In this document: positions 12,287 to 24,300 of the stretch, one piece after another
Numbering within the stretch: position 1 is the stretch's first letter
Layout: each line of letters opens with the position of its first letter
Position numbers and translations under genes: made by a program
Notes under the pieces: model-generated
Told to the model about the DNA's origin: nothing
The model's database searches: none
What the model saw: only the letters and a program-made list of their open reading frames with translations
Source: Lentinula raphanica
Lineage: Eukaryota > Basidiomycota > Agaricomycetes > Agaricales > Omphalotaceae
Length of the DNA stretch: 64,000 bases
Assembly: GCA_027919835.1 (NCBI GenBank)
Contig: JANVFP010000022.1
Location: forward strand, 434,001 to 498,000
Direction: 5' to 3'

Positions 12287-15185
12287 ATGACCAACGCTCA
12301 GCCAGCCAAGCGTAGTACGCTCAATGCAGGATTACGAGGGAAAGGAACATATGCTTCACGAGCATGCAATGTTTGCAAACGAAAGTAAGTACGGCTCGTC
12401 TCAAATATCATTCCAGTCGAGAACTCATTCGGATACCGTAATCAGGAAGATCAAATGCGACGAAACCAAACCTGTTTGTGGGTCTTGTGAGTCGTCTGGA
12501 CGGAATGGAGAGGTCTGTTTCTATATATCTCCCCTTGAATAGTCACTTACTTTGCTGATGCTCGAATTGAGTGTGCTTGGACAGGGGAGAGCGCCCGAAA
12601 GCCCCGTACGGAAGCTCATTTTGAGGCAATGCGTCGACGCGCAGACGCCTTGGAACGGTATGCCAACATCCTCGAATCCATGTTGGATAAGTGCCAAAGA
12701 GAACACGGCGGCACGTTCAAGGACGGCCAGTCCTACCTGCAATTTCGACCCAGGGACTACAGAGATGACAAGATGGAGTATGAAGATCTTGGAGACAAGT
12801 CGGCTTCAGACGGAGATCCGGATGATACACCTACTGCAGAGATCTGTATTTCTGTACAGAATTTGACGGTAAGTAGTTACGCGCGCTTGAGGATTCATTT
12901 CGACTAATACTGACTCTCATTCATCGTGCAGTTAGGTGAACGGGACCTCGTCTTCTACGGAAACGCTGCACCATTTCGCTTCGCAAAGGTCGTGTCTACT
13001 TTGCCAAAACATAATCCTGTCATAGACCATGTCAAAATAGATCTCAACACACCCTACATGCTTTTGGTCGATGAAGCTGCACAGACTCATTACAATCCCC
13101 ATTTCGATTGGTCGCGTTATTTGCCTTCCCAAGTTCCTTTGGATCGAAAGGAACATGACAGGCAAGTAGTAGATTCACGAGCAGCAAGTTTCCTACTAAT
13201 TCAGTTTGATACTTGATTAGAATTCTTGATCTTCTGTTCAAGTTTTTCACTTCCTGGTGCATGCGGATCGTTCCGGTCCTTTTCCTCCGCGACATGTCCC
13301 GTTACCTCAGCGTAAATCGTTCAGAAACACCTCCAGATACATCGCATTACTCCCCTATGCTTCATAATGCACTTCTTGCTGTCGCTGCTGGGTTCTCAGA
13401 TCATCCTGAGATTCGAGACTACAAAGCCAGAAAGTGTTTTGCAGACGAAGCAAAACGCCTGATGGAATCAGAGGTTCAAAGGCCGAATGTCAGCGTAGTA
13501 CACGCGCTTTCAATGCTGGGTAGTTTTCATTCTTCAAGCGGAGAACAAGGCTTAGGGTATGTGTATTTTGGGATAGGAAGCCGGGTTAGCCAAGCCTGTG
13601 AGTGATCAAATTTATCTAGCTGATCGTAGAGAGTTTCAAATCCTGTGTAGTGGGCTTGAATGTCGATTGCTCTGCCTGGGTAAAGTCGGGCCTAATAACG
13701 ACGCACGACATGCATGACCGAAATTGGGCTTATTGGACTACCTTTACTCAGGAAATGTGTTGGTGTCTCTATGTCGGCCGAGATTTCAACCTCTTGACAC
13801 CGACCGAAGAAGGCTCTATACCTGTTCCATACGTCGACGCAGAATACGACCAAATTCCATGGGAACATCCTTCCGCAAACATAGCTCCTCAACCGAATTA
13901 TCTTTCAACCACCTTTGCAGCTACTTGTGAACTCATGAAGATCGCAAAGGCAGTGACGGGAGTCGTGTAAGCTGCAATGTTTTTCTTGGTTATCCTCGCC
14001 TACTATTACTCGACAGGAATTCGTTGCACGTATCTAGTCAAAGTCACCCGAGGGAGGGTCGGGAGGAACAGATCAGTAGTATCGAGTTCGTCCAGACTTT
14101 TTCGGAAACGCAGTGTGGATCTTCTTACAATTTCTGTCCTTCTCTAGTCTTCAGCTGCATGCCTGGAAAGGACGACTACCTGCAGAAATTGATATCACGC
14201 TCTCGAATAAAAATACTTCCACGCCTCACAAGCTCGTTTTGCACCTGTCTTTCTGGTGGACTTTTATCCTACTACATCGCCCATTCTTCCTCCATAGAAA
14301 GCGTCTGGACGCTGTCTCGAAGGTTATTGATCACGTCAAGGTATAAGTTACATTCATGAATCTCATTTCCCTAGCCCCGGTCTAAAACTCAAGCTCTAGC
14401 TCTGCAAACGCGCGGCCGACAACATTATGGACCTTCTTGAAATCTATCGAGCCCTTTATACGCTTCGCTATGTTCCGATAACTCCTGTTCAGATCGTTTT
14501 CGCTGCTGGGACCATATACGTGCTGTTAGCCGTTCAAGCAACAACAGGTCTTCGGGTAGCCAAGAAGGAACTGGAGACCTACGTTCATCGCGCTGAGCTA
14601 TGCATACAGTATTTGATGGAGATTGGACAAAGCTGGAAATGTGCCTCGGATATTGCTGATATCCTAAAGGATTTGATCGTGACGCAGTTAAAGCCTGTCC
14701 TCGAGAGAAAGTCGGTCTCGACGATTCCAAGGGAAAAGAACAGGATTAACTCAGATCTTGATCCCTCTCCTTCTGGTCATTCAGTTGAGGGAGATAGCGG
14801 TACCATGGACACATCCTCTGTTGGCTTATTTCCTTCTGCTCCATCAGATTCCGGGTTCGACGATAACCCGAATTCATATTCTGATATGACCTTTTCCTTC
14901 CCGGAATCGTCCTTCAATTTCGACCCACAGCACTCGAGTTCGCATCAAACATTTTCTGCCTCAACGATCCCATTGAGCATGACAGAACCCGTACAATTGG
15001 ATTATTTGGAATCCCTATGGTTTACGTCTTCTTCCATTTGTCCACAATTCCCCCCTTACGCCGGTATCTTTGAATCCCCTACATTGGATTCATCTGCTTC
15101 AATCACTTCCTTGGAAATCGGTCAGTTCCTGCAGCTGACTTCATTCGAGAACGCGATAGAACATAGATACTGGAACGAGGGGTGA
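12287..15185 (+). CDS. Zn2Cys6 fungal transcription factor
   Basis: Fungal-specific DNA-binding regulator. Nine exons: 12287..12384, 12446..12512, 12572..12868, 12932..13161, 13221..13597, 13651..13966, 14017..14085, 14148..14340 and 14400..15185; 810 residues. A binuclear zinc cluster sits near residues 28-63 (CNVCKRKKIKCDETKPVC, then CGSCESSGRNGEC once exons 2 and 3 are joined), followed by a coiled coil (RRRADALERYANILESML). The middle carries the fungal-specific regulatory homology region, with LGLNVDCSAWVKSG, NWAYWTTFTQEMCWCLYVGR and LQLHAWKGRLPAEIDI. The C-terminal 200 residues are Ser/Pro/Asp-rich, as in activation domains. The layout resembles XlnR/NirA-like regulators, but the target genes cannot be told from sequence. 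Intron 4 (13162..13220) appears to use a GC donor. Confidence 0.9.
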
Positions 15186-15688
15186 CCTGGGATGACGAGA
15201 TTTGACTATGTATATCCAGGTACCTTGTTGGACGTTTGAGTGTACGATATTGGAGATTGTAGATTTAACTATTAGATGTCCCAGATAACGAACACAAGAA
15301 AGATGAGCAAAGCAGAGTTGAAATAATAAACATACGGAAAATAACGACGATAAAACAAACAAGTAGAAAGATGAGATGCGACAGACTACAGGAAGGGCAA
15401 GAAGCATGAGCGGAAACGAAGAAATGTCGAAAGCGGGGTGAAGTATCGCGGAGAAGGTATGTATGTACCACGATAGTGGCGAAAGGGGAATACGTGATGG
15501 ATAGAAATAAAATAACAAATCCGTGCAACTAGGCCTGTGGGTCGTCCAGTACGTGAAGATCGATGCGTGTAAAGCGTGTTGAAATTATAACGTAGTCGTA
15601 ATGCAATAGGGTTTATGATTTTCTCCATATCATTTCAAAGTCTAAGATAAAGGCCACTGATAAGTGGCTCATAAATACAGCATGCCGT
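15186..15688. other. Intergenic region between converging genes
   Basis: 503 bp between the transcription factor stop and the end of the next, opposite gene. A-rich on the plus strand (15290-15510). No gene or structure recognised. Confidence 0.4.
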
Positions 15689-16640
15689 TCAAACCATAGA
15701 TTGTGGTTTCGACAATAGTGGAGGAGGTGAGAGAGAAGCTGGGCGACGTGGAGGTGCTTGAGTGGGTCTTTGTGACGACATAGATGGCCGGCGAAAAGTC
15801 TGGGAAACCAAAACACCATGAGATTTATTCAGAAGACATGGCGGAAAAATGCAAGGCATCCCGGCTTTCAGGACTCACATGGCGCGACATTATCATCTTG
15901 GCCATTGATATTGGCTCTTTCGACTGGTAGATTGTCGGTACTACGTCTGAAAATGAGGACGCGTTTCAGCCCATGAATGAAAGCCACGTACAGGATTGAT
16001 CGCAAGAAACTCCATTCCGCACTGGTTGCTGCATTTGCTTTCCCAGCACAGCTCCATTCAAACCAACGCCTCTTCCGACAGCAGCGGTAGACGGAGGTGC
16101 TGTGAGCGTCACCGGCCAATTGATACCGTCCCATCCCTTGACGAAAGAGCTGAATGTACGACGTTGGAAAGACTGCTCCTTTTCTGACTTCTGGATAGTG
16201 TTTCTTTCCTGCTTTGTTCTGGCTCTTCGAACGAGGAAGAGTTTGACCAGAGCAGCAGCACCAAGTATTGCGAAGACAAAAAGAGAGAGCAGGTACAGTG
16301 AGCATGTTGGAGATGAGTTTGAGAATTTTGACGAAAATCCCAAGAAATGGGGGATTTCGACGGACGGAGTGCAGGGTATTGGAAGGTGCATTCTCGCCTT
16401 TAGATTGTCAACCAAGAAATTGTCGAAAGCCCAGGCAAATGAATGCTCTTGAAAGACAGCGTCGTAGTACTTGTGCTGCTGGGAGACGAAGACGAGGGAC
16501 TATCGCACACGGGAAAGCGGAGAACAAAGTTGCGTGGCAACTCATTATATCAATTGCTCTTTGAGTACGTAAGCTTGACGAAATTGATTCAAAAATTGAT
16601 CAACCGTCAACGGCCCCTTTCAACGATCAATCGTTCATCA
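15689..16640 (-). CDS. Single-pass membrane protein, 5' end unresolved
   Basis: Not recognised. Minus-strand exons 16479 downward read in one frame: about 16569..16640, 15992..16478, 15879..15946 and 15689..15799. The protein has an acidic/aromatic N-terminal part (DQFLNQFRQAY, YYDAVFQEHSFAWAFDNF), one clear transmembrane helix (LYLLSLFVFAILGAAALVKL) followed by a basic stop-transfer (VRRARTKQ), and a basic Pro/Ser-rich cytosolic tail ending SKPQSMV. Upstream of about 16640 protein-like sequence continues (LEWNTPYWQSTEQEH near 16650-16690) but in another frame, with no room for an intron, so there may be a one-base indel near the C run at 16614..16617, or the gene is degenerate. The 5' boundary given is only the limit of confident frame. 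Confidence 0.45.
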
Positions 16641-17210
16641 AGTGTTCCTGCTCTGTGCTCTGCCAATAAGGAGTGTTCCACTCCAGTTCTAATTCAAGGC
16701 TTGTTGCCTCCTGACCAGTGACTCTTTGACAAGTCCCATACTCCAGAAATCTTCTCGTCTGATCAGGTTGGGTTTACTGCAAGTTCAGTTTTTGCAAAAT
16801 TTCAACTCGACGCTTTGACTCCGTTCACAATCTTCAGATCAGTAGCTTGCGGTCGTATCTTCGACGATTCTTCGTTCCCTGTTGTACAGGCCGTGCACGG
16901 GACAAAGCACGACAAAGCCTTGCGTTGGGGGAAGTGGTGATCAACAGTATCTTAGAGTCTCCCAGGGCCTAATTTTCGGAGAATCTGAGATGTTCTCAGA
17001 TATCAATTTTGGGAGGGTTTGTTGAGTCTCAAACCTCGATCAGTTCTTCGTGCTGCAGGGCGTGTCTCTTCGACGTTCCAGGAGCTGACCTGAATCCAGA
17101 AGGTACGAATTCTGAAAGACATGCTCACATACTATAGAGTGGTTTGCCTCTAAGCTGGCTTTCATTGGATATAGATCGTAGTTGACTTGAGGTCGGCAAT
17201 TCCTGGTTCT
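16641..17210. other. Unassigned stretch upstream of the membrane-protein gene
   Basis: Possible 5' part of the minus-strand membrane-protein gene up to about 16735, then about 480 bp where I see no gene. A small inverted repeat (ATCTGAGA / TCTCAGAT) lies near 16984-17002. Confidence 0.35.
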
Positions 17211-17616
17211 ATGCTTCCAAGCAAGAAGGAAATCGTCACCTACTCTGGCTTGAACTTGTGGATACGGTCCGTACGTACGGAGCTTTTCACCAAAAGGTAC
17301 GAAACATCACTCTCCCTGATATCCTGGGATAGGTGAGGCTTGGGCCCTTTGTGTAAATGACATCACTGACCTAGTATGCGAACGTGGACAGTGGAAGTAG
17401 AGCAGTCGTTTCGCTACTTGGAGAAGTTTATCGCGAGATATGAAGGTTCGTTTCAGTGTCACCTCTTTGAACAAAATGCGATGATGTATATCTGATTTTC
17501 ATCCTTCACTGGAACCAGGACTCGGAGTATCCGTTTGTCCGTCTCTGGTTACTTTGATCGGTTGTCCACGGTCTGTTTGCGAACGGAGATATGTATTCGA
17601 GTATATCCGACAGTGA
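17211..17616 (+). CDS. Possible small protein, three exons
   Basis: Not recognised. An ATG at 17211 opens a frame that joins across two short introns with good signals: exons 17211..17296, 17375..17445 and 17519..17616, giving 84 residues. The sequence looks protein-like (EIVTYSGLNLWIRSVRTELF, TWTVEVEQSFRYLEKFIARY) but I know no family for it. It may be a real small gene, a fragment of a larger decayed gene, or chance. A 12-bp palindrome, CCGTACGTACGG, lies in exon 1. Confidence 0.3.
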
Positions 17617-18757
17617 TCCTCGATGGTGGTAGCCATACTTAGCCATAGCGCAAAGTTCAAATTTATTCTGGAATCTGCGCCGAAGCCTCACAATCTTGTT
17701 GTCACAGACGGTGGTAACCTGTGGTGACAAACCGGTGTATACGTTCCCACGCCTTCCACCTTCCTGTTTCTCTGCTTCGCTTCGAACACGTTGACCCGGT
17801 TATCTACTTTACGCCCTGTCGAAAGCTCAAGCGCTTGGTTCAAATATACTATTTGCATAAAACCTTGCTTCCGGCAAGTCTCATCGCGTGAAACGCGCTG
17901 TGTGCTGTAATATCATTTTGCAACTGACATGTAACAGCGTGTAACATGTGGGGCATTGCCTTCAAGTCTGAAGTACTGATATCTCTTCTAAATCATATCT
18001 TTTCACACCACGACGCAAGCAGGGGTATATGATTGGGTGCTGCGGGCAAGAACTACCTTCTTTGACCGCTGAAGATGGAGGTGCATGACGTGAAGCTAAT
18101 TCTCAATTCCTTTGGAGGAGGAACAGGCAGATTGGATTTAACTAAGCGTCGGGGACACTCGATGAACGTCCGGTTTCGAGAGATGTGCAGGGTCCCAACG
18201 AGTCATTGGTTCATCAACGCATTCAAATGGCTGCAACCACCTCTCATACGATTGGTTCAGTATGTACCTCAAATGATTTTTTATCTGATATCGTAGCTGA
18301 TTCCATTTGAAGCTATGTACAGGGAAAACTGATATCAACTACACTGATCCGTGTGTCAAAGGAAACATTCCTGTGGCTACTTTTCAGTGAAGATTGTCTC
18401 TTGCATTCGAGCCGTCACCTTCAACAACTCTCTCTTCCATTTCGTTCTCCTTCCCTGTGCCCGGCGCACTTTTCTTAACTCTTCCACTCTTTCAGGATCA
18501 TATTTACTTTCAGGTAGGAGTCTCTTTCCGTGCGATTGTCACTATTATAATTGCTTTAACTTCTTTCCAGCGGCCTCCTCTTCCTTCGCCAGGTTCGACA
18601 GGGTTCGAATTAGTTAGATTTCAAGGGCAGCTTGTACACCAACTATTGGATTGGAGTGTATCTCGCTACAAGTTCATAACACATAGAGAGCTCTTAGGAA
18701 CCACCTTTGCAATTCACAGCGGTATTGGTGATCGTCAGCCATCATCCCATCGTTAAC
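17617..18757. other. Intergenic region, about 1.1 kb
   Basis: No gene could be supported. A 73-codon open frame at 18075..18296 has no recognisable features. The last 200 bp before 18758 must hold the promoter of the DUF6534 gene. Confidence 0.4.
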
Positions 18758-20969
18758 ATGGCAGACCCACTCGATAATCCGGGAATCGACTCCATATCAG
18801 AAGACGAATATTCTGCATTAACGTGCGCAGTGTGTCTCTTACTGGTTGTAGCCAATAATTGCAGTTTCTGACTCGAACTCTAGAGATGTGCCTATCGTAA
18901 GCTGATTTCCGAGCAAGGATTCAAAGTACACGATGATGATCATCATGGATCGCTGTCTAGTTTCTGGGTTATATTTTAAGCTACTTTCTGAGTGGGATTT
19001 TGGTCGTTCAATTCTGTATGTAACAAATCGTCTTTGCGTGCTGTTGGCATACTAATTTCCTTGAAAAATGTTTATCCTCTGTCTAGTCTTGTACTTTCTC
19101 GCATTTTACCACAAGGACCCTCGCCATATAAAGCTGACGGGTAAGCAGAATCAACATCGACGGTTGTCTCACTGGTACCCATCGTATATCATCATGCAGT
19201 GTTCGCGGTCCTCGTGATTGAGCTTCTGTCAACTATAGTCGCTACGGTCATAGGGTTAATCGCTATTGTCGAAGATGGGTTCCTGTCTGATGCCATCTTG
19301 TCCGGGGGATTCAAGGTTCTGGCTCTAATGTCTGGGATAGGTAGGCATATCTTTGTGAAGTTCAATCCAAGCTGAGACGACTACTTGCTCTGGACGACGG
19401 GCAGCATGTTCTATAGTTCAGTTTTTCTACTGCTGGCGTATTCACATCCTCGGAGGCCACAATATGATCATTGTTGTAATCATGTTGCTATCTGTTCTGC
19501 AATGTGTGATGATATCGCTGTCTGGTTTTGGGGTATGTTCTGGTCGCTGTTCAACGTACTGTTGTTAATGAGTTGATCCACGCAGGTGTTTCAAAAGGGT
19601 GACATTCTCGGAGCAGGCGACCGGACAATTAAAGATCCTACAACATTATTCATCAACATTGTAAGTAGATTCATGGCGTCTTGTTAGCTGCTCCTATTCT
19701 GAAGTTCATCCTTCCGATGCTGTAGTCATGGTTAGCAGGAACCGCTGTTTGCGACATCATCATTGCAGTCACTATCCTTTACCTGGTGCGGCGCTTATCT
19801 TTCAATCAAGACTGATCCTGTTTGATACATCCAACAGCAAAATCGTATAATAACGATGCAATGCCCGTCAGTTCGCTGGAAGATGCGAGCAGAAAAGGTC
19901 ATGAGCATTGCAATTGATAGTGGAATGGTGACTGCAATCGGAGCAACCATAGAATTACTCATTTTTGTGGTGTGGAGAGATAGCCTACTGCATTTCATAC
20001 TGTGAGTATCCTCCGCCTACGTCGGATTGCTGTTGAATGCTCATAGATATTCGCTAGTTTCTACGCGCTTCCAAAACTGTAGGTTGACGCAATCTGTCTA
20101 CATACCTTAAGCATAGAGCTTATGGGAGAACGTTAGATACGCAAACTGCCTTATGGCAACTCTCAATGCTCGTTTGGTTTTGTCAGGAGGCAACTTTCGG
20201 GAAAGTGCTTGCTTCAGCAAAAGCATCATTCCCGTGGAGGACCAGCTCTTTCCGAGTTTACAGGACCCGGAAAGGAAGTCGCACGAAAGTACTCTGGAAG
20301 CTCAAGATATAGAGAACCCTCAGTATTCAACTGTGAACGAGAAACAAAACACCATCTCAAGCGTAGATCCCTCAAATTTGACTTCGACAACATATCATGT
20401 ACACCTTGACGCTCCTACCAAACGAAACTCGATAGTGGACCTGAAGAATGTACAAGATCGTGGTCATACTACCGAGGTACCTTTGAATTTGGTCACGACA
20501 TTCGCTGCAAGCAGTACAGTAAGCGATTCCGACGAGGCATGGTCGGAACTCATTAAAAGGAGGCACAGTATCATCCCCACCACGTCAGCGAATAGTGATG
20601 ATGTGGAAGCTTATGGGAACCTGGGATTTCCATTGGAGTCCAGGCTGGTACATTCTAAGAGCGATCCAAACTTATCGACGGTCATGCATGTTTCCCAGAT
20701 TGAACAGGTAAGTATCAAGCTTGCCACATCAAGATCCAGACTGAACTCCTGTCTAGGTCCTTGTTCAAGAGCAGCTACAGCCTGCAGACACAACACGCTT
20801 CTCTGCGGTCGTTAAGGATCCTAATTCCATCACCAGAATCCAGCCCATCGAGGAGAGTTTCTTGAAGTTCGGCAGGGACAGCGTTATCACGGCTCCTGTC
20901 TATGGGCCGTTTCCATTGAAACTGGAACCTTTGCGTGCACCCGAGGCCTCATTACAGCCCAAAAACTGA
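18758..20969 (+). CDS. DUF6534-type seven-helix membrane protein
   Basis: A multipass membrane protein of a family greatly expanded in mushroom-forming fungi and of unknown function. Twelve exons: 18758..18822, 18884..18896, 18961..19015, 19087..19140, 19200..19340, 19417..19532, 19586..19660, 19726..19785, 19838..20001, 20058..20078, 20137..20707 and 20757..20969; 515 residues. Hydrophobic helices include FLGYILSYFLSGILVVQF, FAVLVIELLSTIVATVIGLI, GHNMIIVVIMLLSVLQCVMI, AGTAVCDIIIAVTILYL and GATIELLIFVVW. Family hallmarks are YHKDPRHIKLT after helix 1, VQFFYCWRIHIL, and the closing YANCLMATLNAR. A hydrophilic Ser/Thr-rich tail of about 250 residues follows. The second exon is only 13 nt, and both it and exon 10 (21 nt) were placed by phase. 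Confidence 0.85.
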
Positions 20970-21376
20970 TACAGTTGCTACTACGTGTTCGTATCGAATG
21001 GCTTGCATTAGTTTAGAGGAGAACAATGTTTTTGACTTCAAAAGAATGGGCGTCTAATATTAAGTAGAGTCGGGTAACGTGATAATGCCGTAAACGCCTC
21101 CGAACGACGGAGGCTTTTGTTCTCGTAAACTTTAACGATACCCATTGCCCAGTCTTCGGCAGCGTCGAGTGGGATAACACTCTGTTTGCACGATAAGGCT
21201 TGAGGATACCCCATTCTTATACCACCAACTGAGGCCAAGATAGCCTATTCAACTTATTCAACCCCTCACCACTTTCTTATGAACCTGGTTTTCTCATTTT
21301 CATAGGTTGACCAACACACGTTCCCAATTTCTCGATTCAACTTCATCAACCCCAAGCTCGTCTCAGCGAACGTACT
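20970..21376. other. Intergenic region with a GC-rich hairpin
   Basis: 407 bp between two genes on the same strand. It contains a 7-bp hairpin at 21096..21114 followed by four T. Otherwise unremarkable. Confidence 0.45.
21096..21118 (+). repeat. Short hairpin with T run
   Basis: GCCTCCG (21096..21102) and CGGAGGC (21108..21114) form a perfect 7-bp stem with a 5-nt loop, followed by TTTT. It looks like a bacterial terminator, but in a fungal nuclear gene such structures have no known termination role, so chance is likely. Confidence 0.4.
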
Positions 21377-24300
21377 ATGGCCTCAAGAACAGTAGCGAAG
21401 CTATCGACTTCCGCATCACCACGCGCTCCGTCACTGCAGGAATCCATCGATCTGTCTACCGAGTCGTGGCAGGAAGATTTGGCTAGACTATTCAGGAATG
21501 CAAAACAGTGTTTCGCGGATGTAGTCTGGGAGGTCGGAGGTGCAGCAGGTACTAGTGATGCTTCAGAAGAGGTTTGGGGACATAAAGGTTTGTCATGTTG
21601 ACAGTAAGCCATGCAGACATCCTCAAACAACTTCGTTAGCAATTGTCTATGCAAGAGCACCACCGTCGTTTCAATCACGCTACTTTCAATTCCGACCCAA
21701 CTTGCCCACATCTCCTTCCCCATCTCAATCACCAATACCCGGCACCTCCGCCTTATCCTTGAATTTAGGTTTCGAACCGGAAGGTCTACTCCAGATCTCT
21801 CATGTATCTAGGTCACCGTCACCGTCCAGTCGAAATTCGCCAGCGCCTTCTACAATGACAACTAAGGATGGCGTCGTTGTCACTCGCTTACACACAGCTA
21901 TAACCCCTGCGCTCTTCACCAACGAACTCGAGTACTTATACACTGGACAAGGGTTTGGTGAAGCGTTCGAATTCCTGTTTGACTCTACCGGTGAAGCTTC
22001 TCTGGGTGGTGGAGAAGTCGAGGCACAGGAAATTCGATTGGACAAACTCAGAAAGGATCTGGTCTTCATGTGGCGATCTCGGCTATACAGCGATGTTAAG
22101 ATCTCACTGGCGGTAAATCCGACAGAGAACTTTTCAACGAGCTCAAGTGGCAACAAGGAGCACGAGAATACGACCGCAGTATTCAGTACACACCGGTTCA
22201 TCCTGGTTTCGCGGTCCGATTATTTTCGGAATCTTCTGTTCCCAAATCCTTCGAAATCTTTGACTTTGGCCTCCTCAATTTCCTCGAATCCTTCGCCACA
22301 AACCCTCACTTTGCCTTCGCCTCCCTTTACCCCAGCCTCTCTCCATTTTACGCTTGGATACCTATACACTGGTACCTTGGCGTTTTCTCACCGAACCTAC
22401 GACCTTACTACTGCTCTGCATATATATCTATCCTCCTTACCTGCGCATCTCCATCTCAACCGCCTCCTGGACGAAATACGGGGCAGAATCATCATGGAAC
22501 TTTGTCACGGTCTCTTTCATGCCTTTCTGGAATTCCCAGAGTACGAAGCGCTGATCAAAGGAAAATGGGGCGGAAACACCGGCGGGTGTCGATGTCGACA
22601 GTGCGCTCGTCGAGCACCGCGGGTTCTAGAGTTTGCCGTCCGGTCAGAAGTCAAGGATCCCTATCTCGACCGCGGTGCGCGTCGTGCGTTGGTGGGATTA
22701 CTTGGTGATGGCTGGGTAACCTCCGAGTGGGCAGGATTGTCACCGCGGTTAAGGGAAAGCGTACTGAAAGGAGTTCAGAAGCGAATGATGCCTCCTTCCA
22801 CTGATGAAAAATCAAAAGGTGGCAGCATCAATGTATGGAGCATGCTTTTCGCCGTAGAAAGTGCGCTTGGAGCCGGAGGAAAACTGGCCAAAGCCATCAA
22901 AAGCGCAGAGAAGATGATGAATACTGATGATGTTGAGGATGGTATCCGTAGGAACTCGAACCCGAATTGGCATGAAACAGTGCGTGCCGACCTATTGCGC
23001 GCGCGCGATGCCATAGACGAATGTCTTGCGGATCGAGTCATAGAATGTTTCACACCCCCTCCATCAGCTAGTGCCATGGAGGAAGAGGAAGATCTGCAAC
23101 TTTCTGAATGGCATGAAATCCTTCTACGCGCTTCACCCTTCTATCAACCTCCCCAGTGGCCCACCAGACAGGGACATCATAAATTAGCATCCATCGTCTC
23201 TTCATTAGCCCCGTCAACTCTTACACCTACACTCACGCCTTCCAATGCTTCCGATGTTTCTGTGCCAGTTCCAGTTTCCTTCACAAATCATAAACCAGCA
23301 GGACCCTCAGCGTCCACTGCATATGACGACGCTAACCGCGTGTCAATAATCTTGGCCTCTCTTATCCGAGGGCTCAAACCTTCCAACGCGCCACTCGTTT
23401 ATCAAACCTTGCTATCATACGTGCTTTTACTCCCTGCCTCTCAAGATCCAAATGCATCCCACAACTCCGGATACCAGTATCAGTCGATATATGACACAGA
23501 TGATATGTTTGGCGGTAACAATGCTCTGCTGTTACCTCCTACGTCTCATGTCAGAATACAGGTGGAGGATGCAAGAATGGAAGTTTTGAAGTGGATTAGG
23601 GATAAGGGTAGGTGGAAGGAGGTGCGTGATGCGGGTGGATTTCTGGGTATCGAGGGGAAAGAAGGCGCGTCAATGGAAGGGTGGGCACTGCAAGAGATTG
23701 CTGACTGTGAGTTTCTTCTTGTTTCCAAACCTATCGTTTTCTCTGATCACTATTTTAGACATACAAGTTCCCCTTGACGAGCTTCTCGTAACCCCCGCTT
23801 ACAATCCTTCTTCGCCCTCCCGAGACCGACTCAGATTACGCACTGATGCAGACAGTGCATCAATTCATTCAACCAACTCGCTCACACCCTCCATGCGAGT
23901 TTCGATCTTGTCCAGAAACCTGCCTCAAAAAAGCAATGGGAGCAACGGGCTTAAATCAAGTGCAAGCTCTGTACGAAGCTTCAATAGTGCTGGCAGTACG
24001 AATACGATCGGGAGGAAGCGAGTTGCGGCGGTTGGGAAAGCACCATCAAGCTTAGGAGGAGAGCGACCAGATTCAAAGTTGACCCCGCATGCTACACCTA
24101 ACGTCAGTATATCTGAGTACCGTGAGGAGGATGAGGACGGTACATTGAATGAAGAGGAGGAAAAGGATGTCAGCGAAGATGCCAGCATCAAATCATCAAC
24201 TCCTCCGCGCTCTCGAGTGGTCTCGCCCGACCCGTCTACCCCTTCGTTGCGAGGCAAGAAGAGCGCAGATGTTCGTAGCTCCCCGTTACTCTCCGCTGGT

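Noticed and set aside
17268..17280. 12-bp palindrome CCGTACGTACGG
   Set aside because: Single short palindrome inside a candidate exon; expected by chance at this scale.
21096..21118. Hairpin plus T run as a transcription terminator
   Set aside because: Rho-independent termination does not apply to fungal polymerase II genes; kept only as a repeat.
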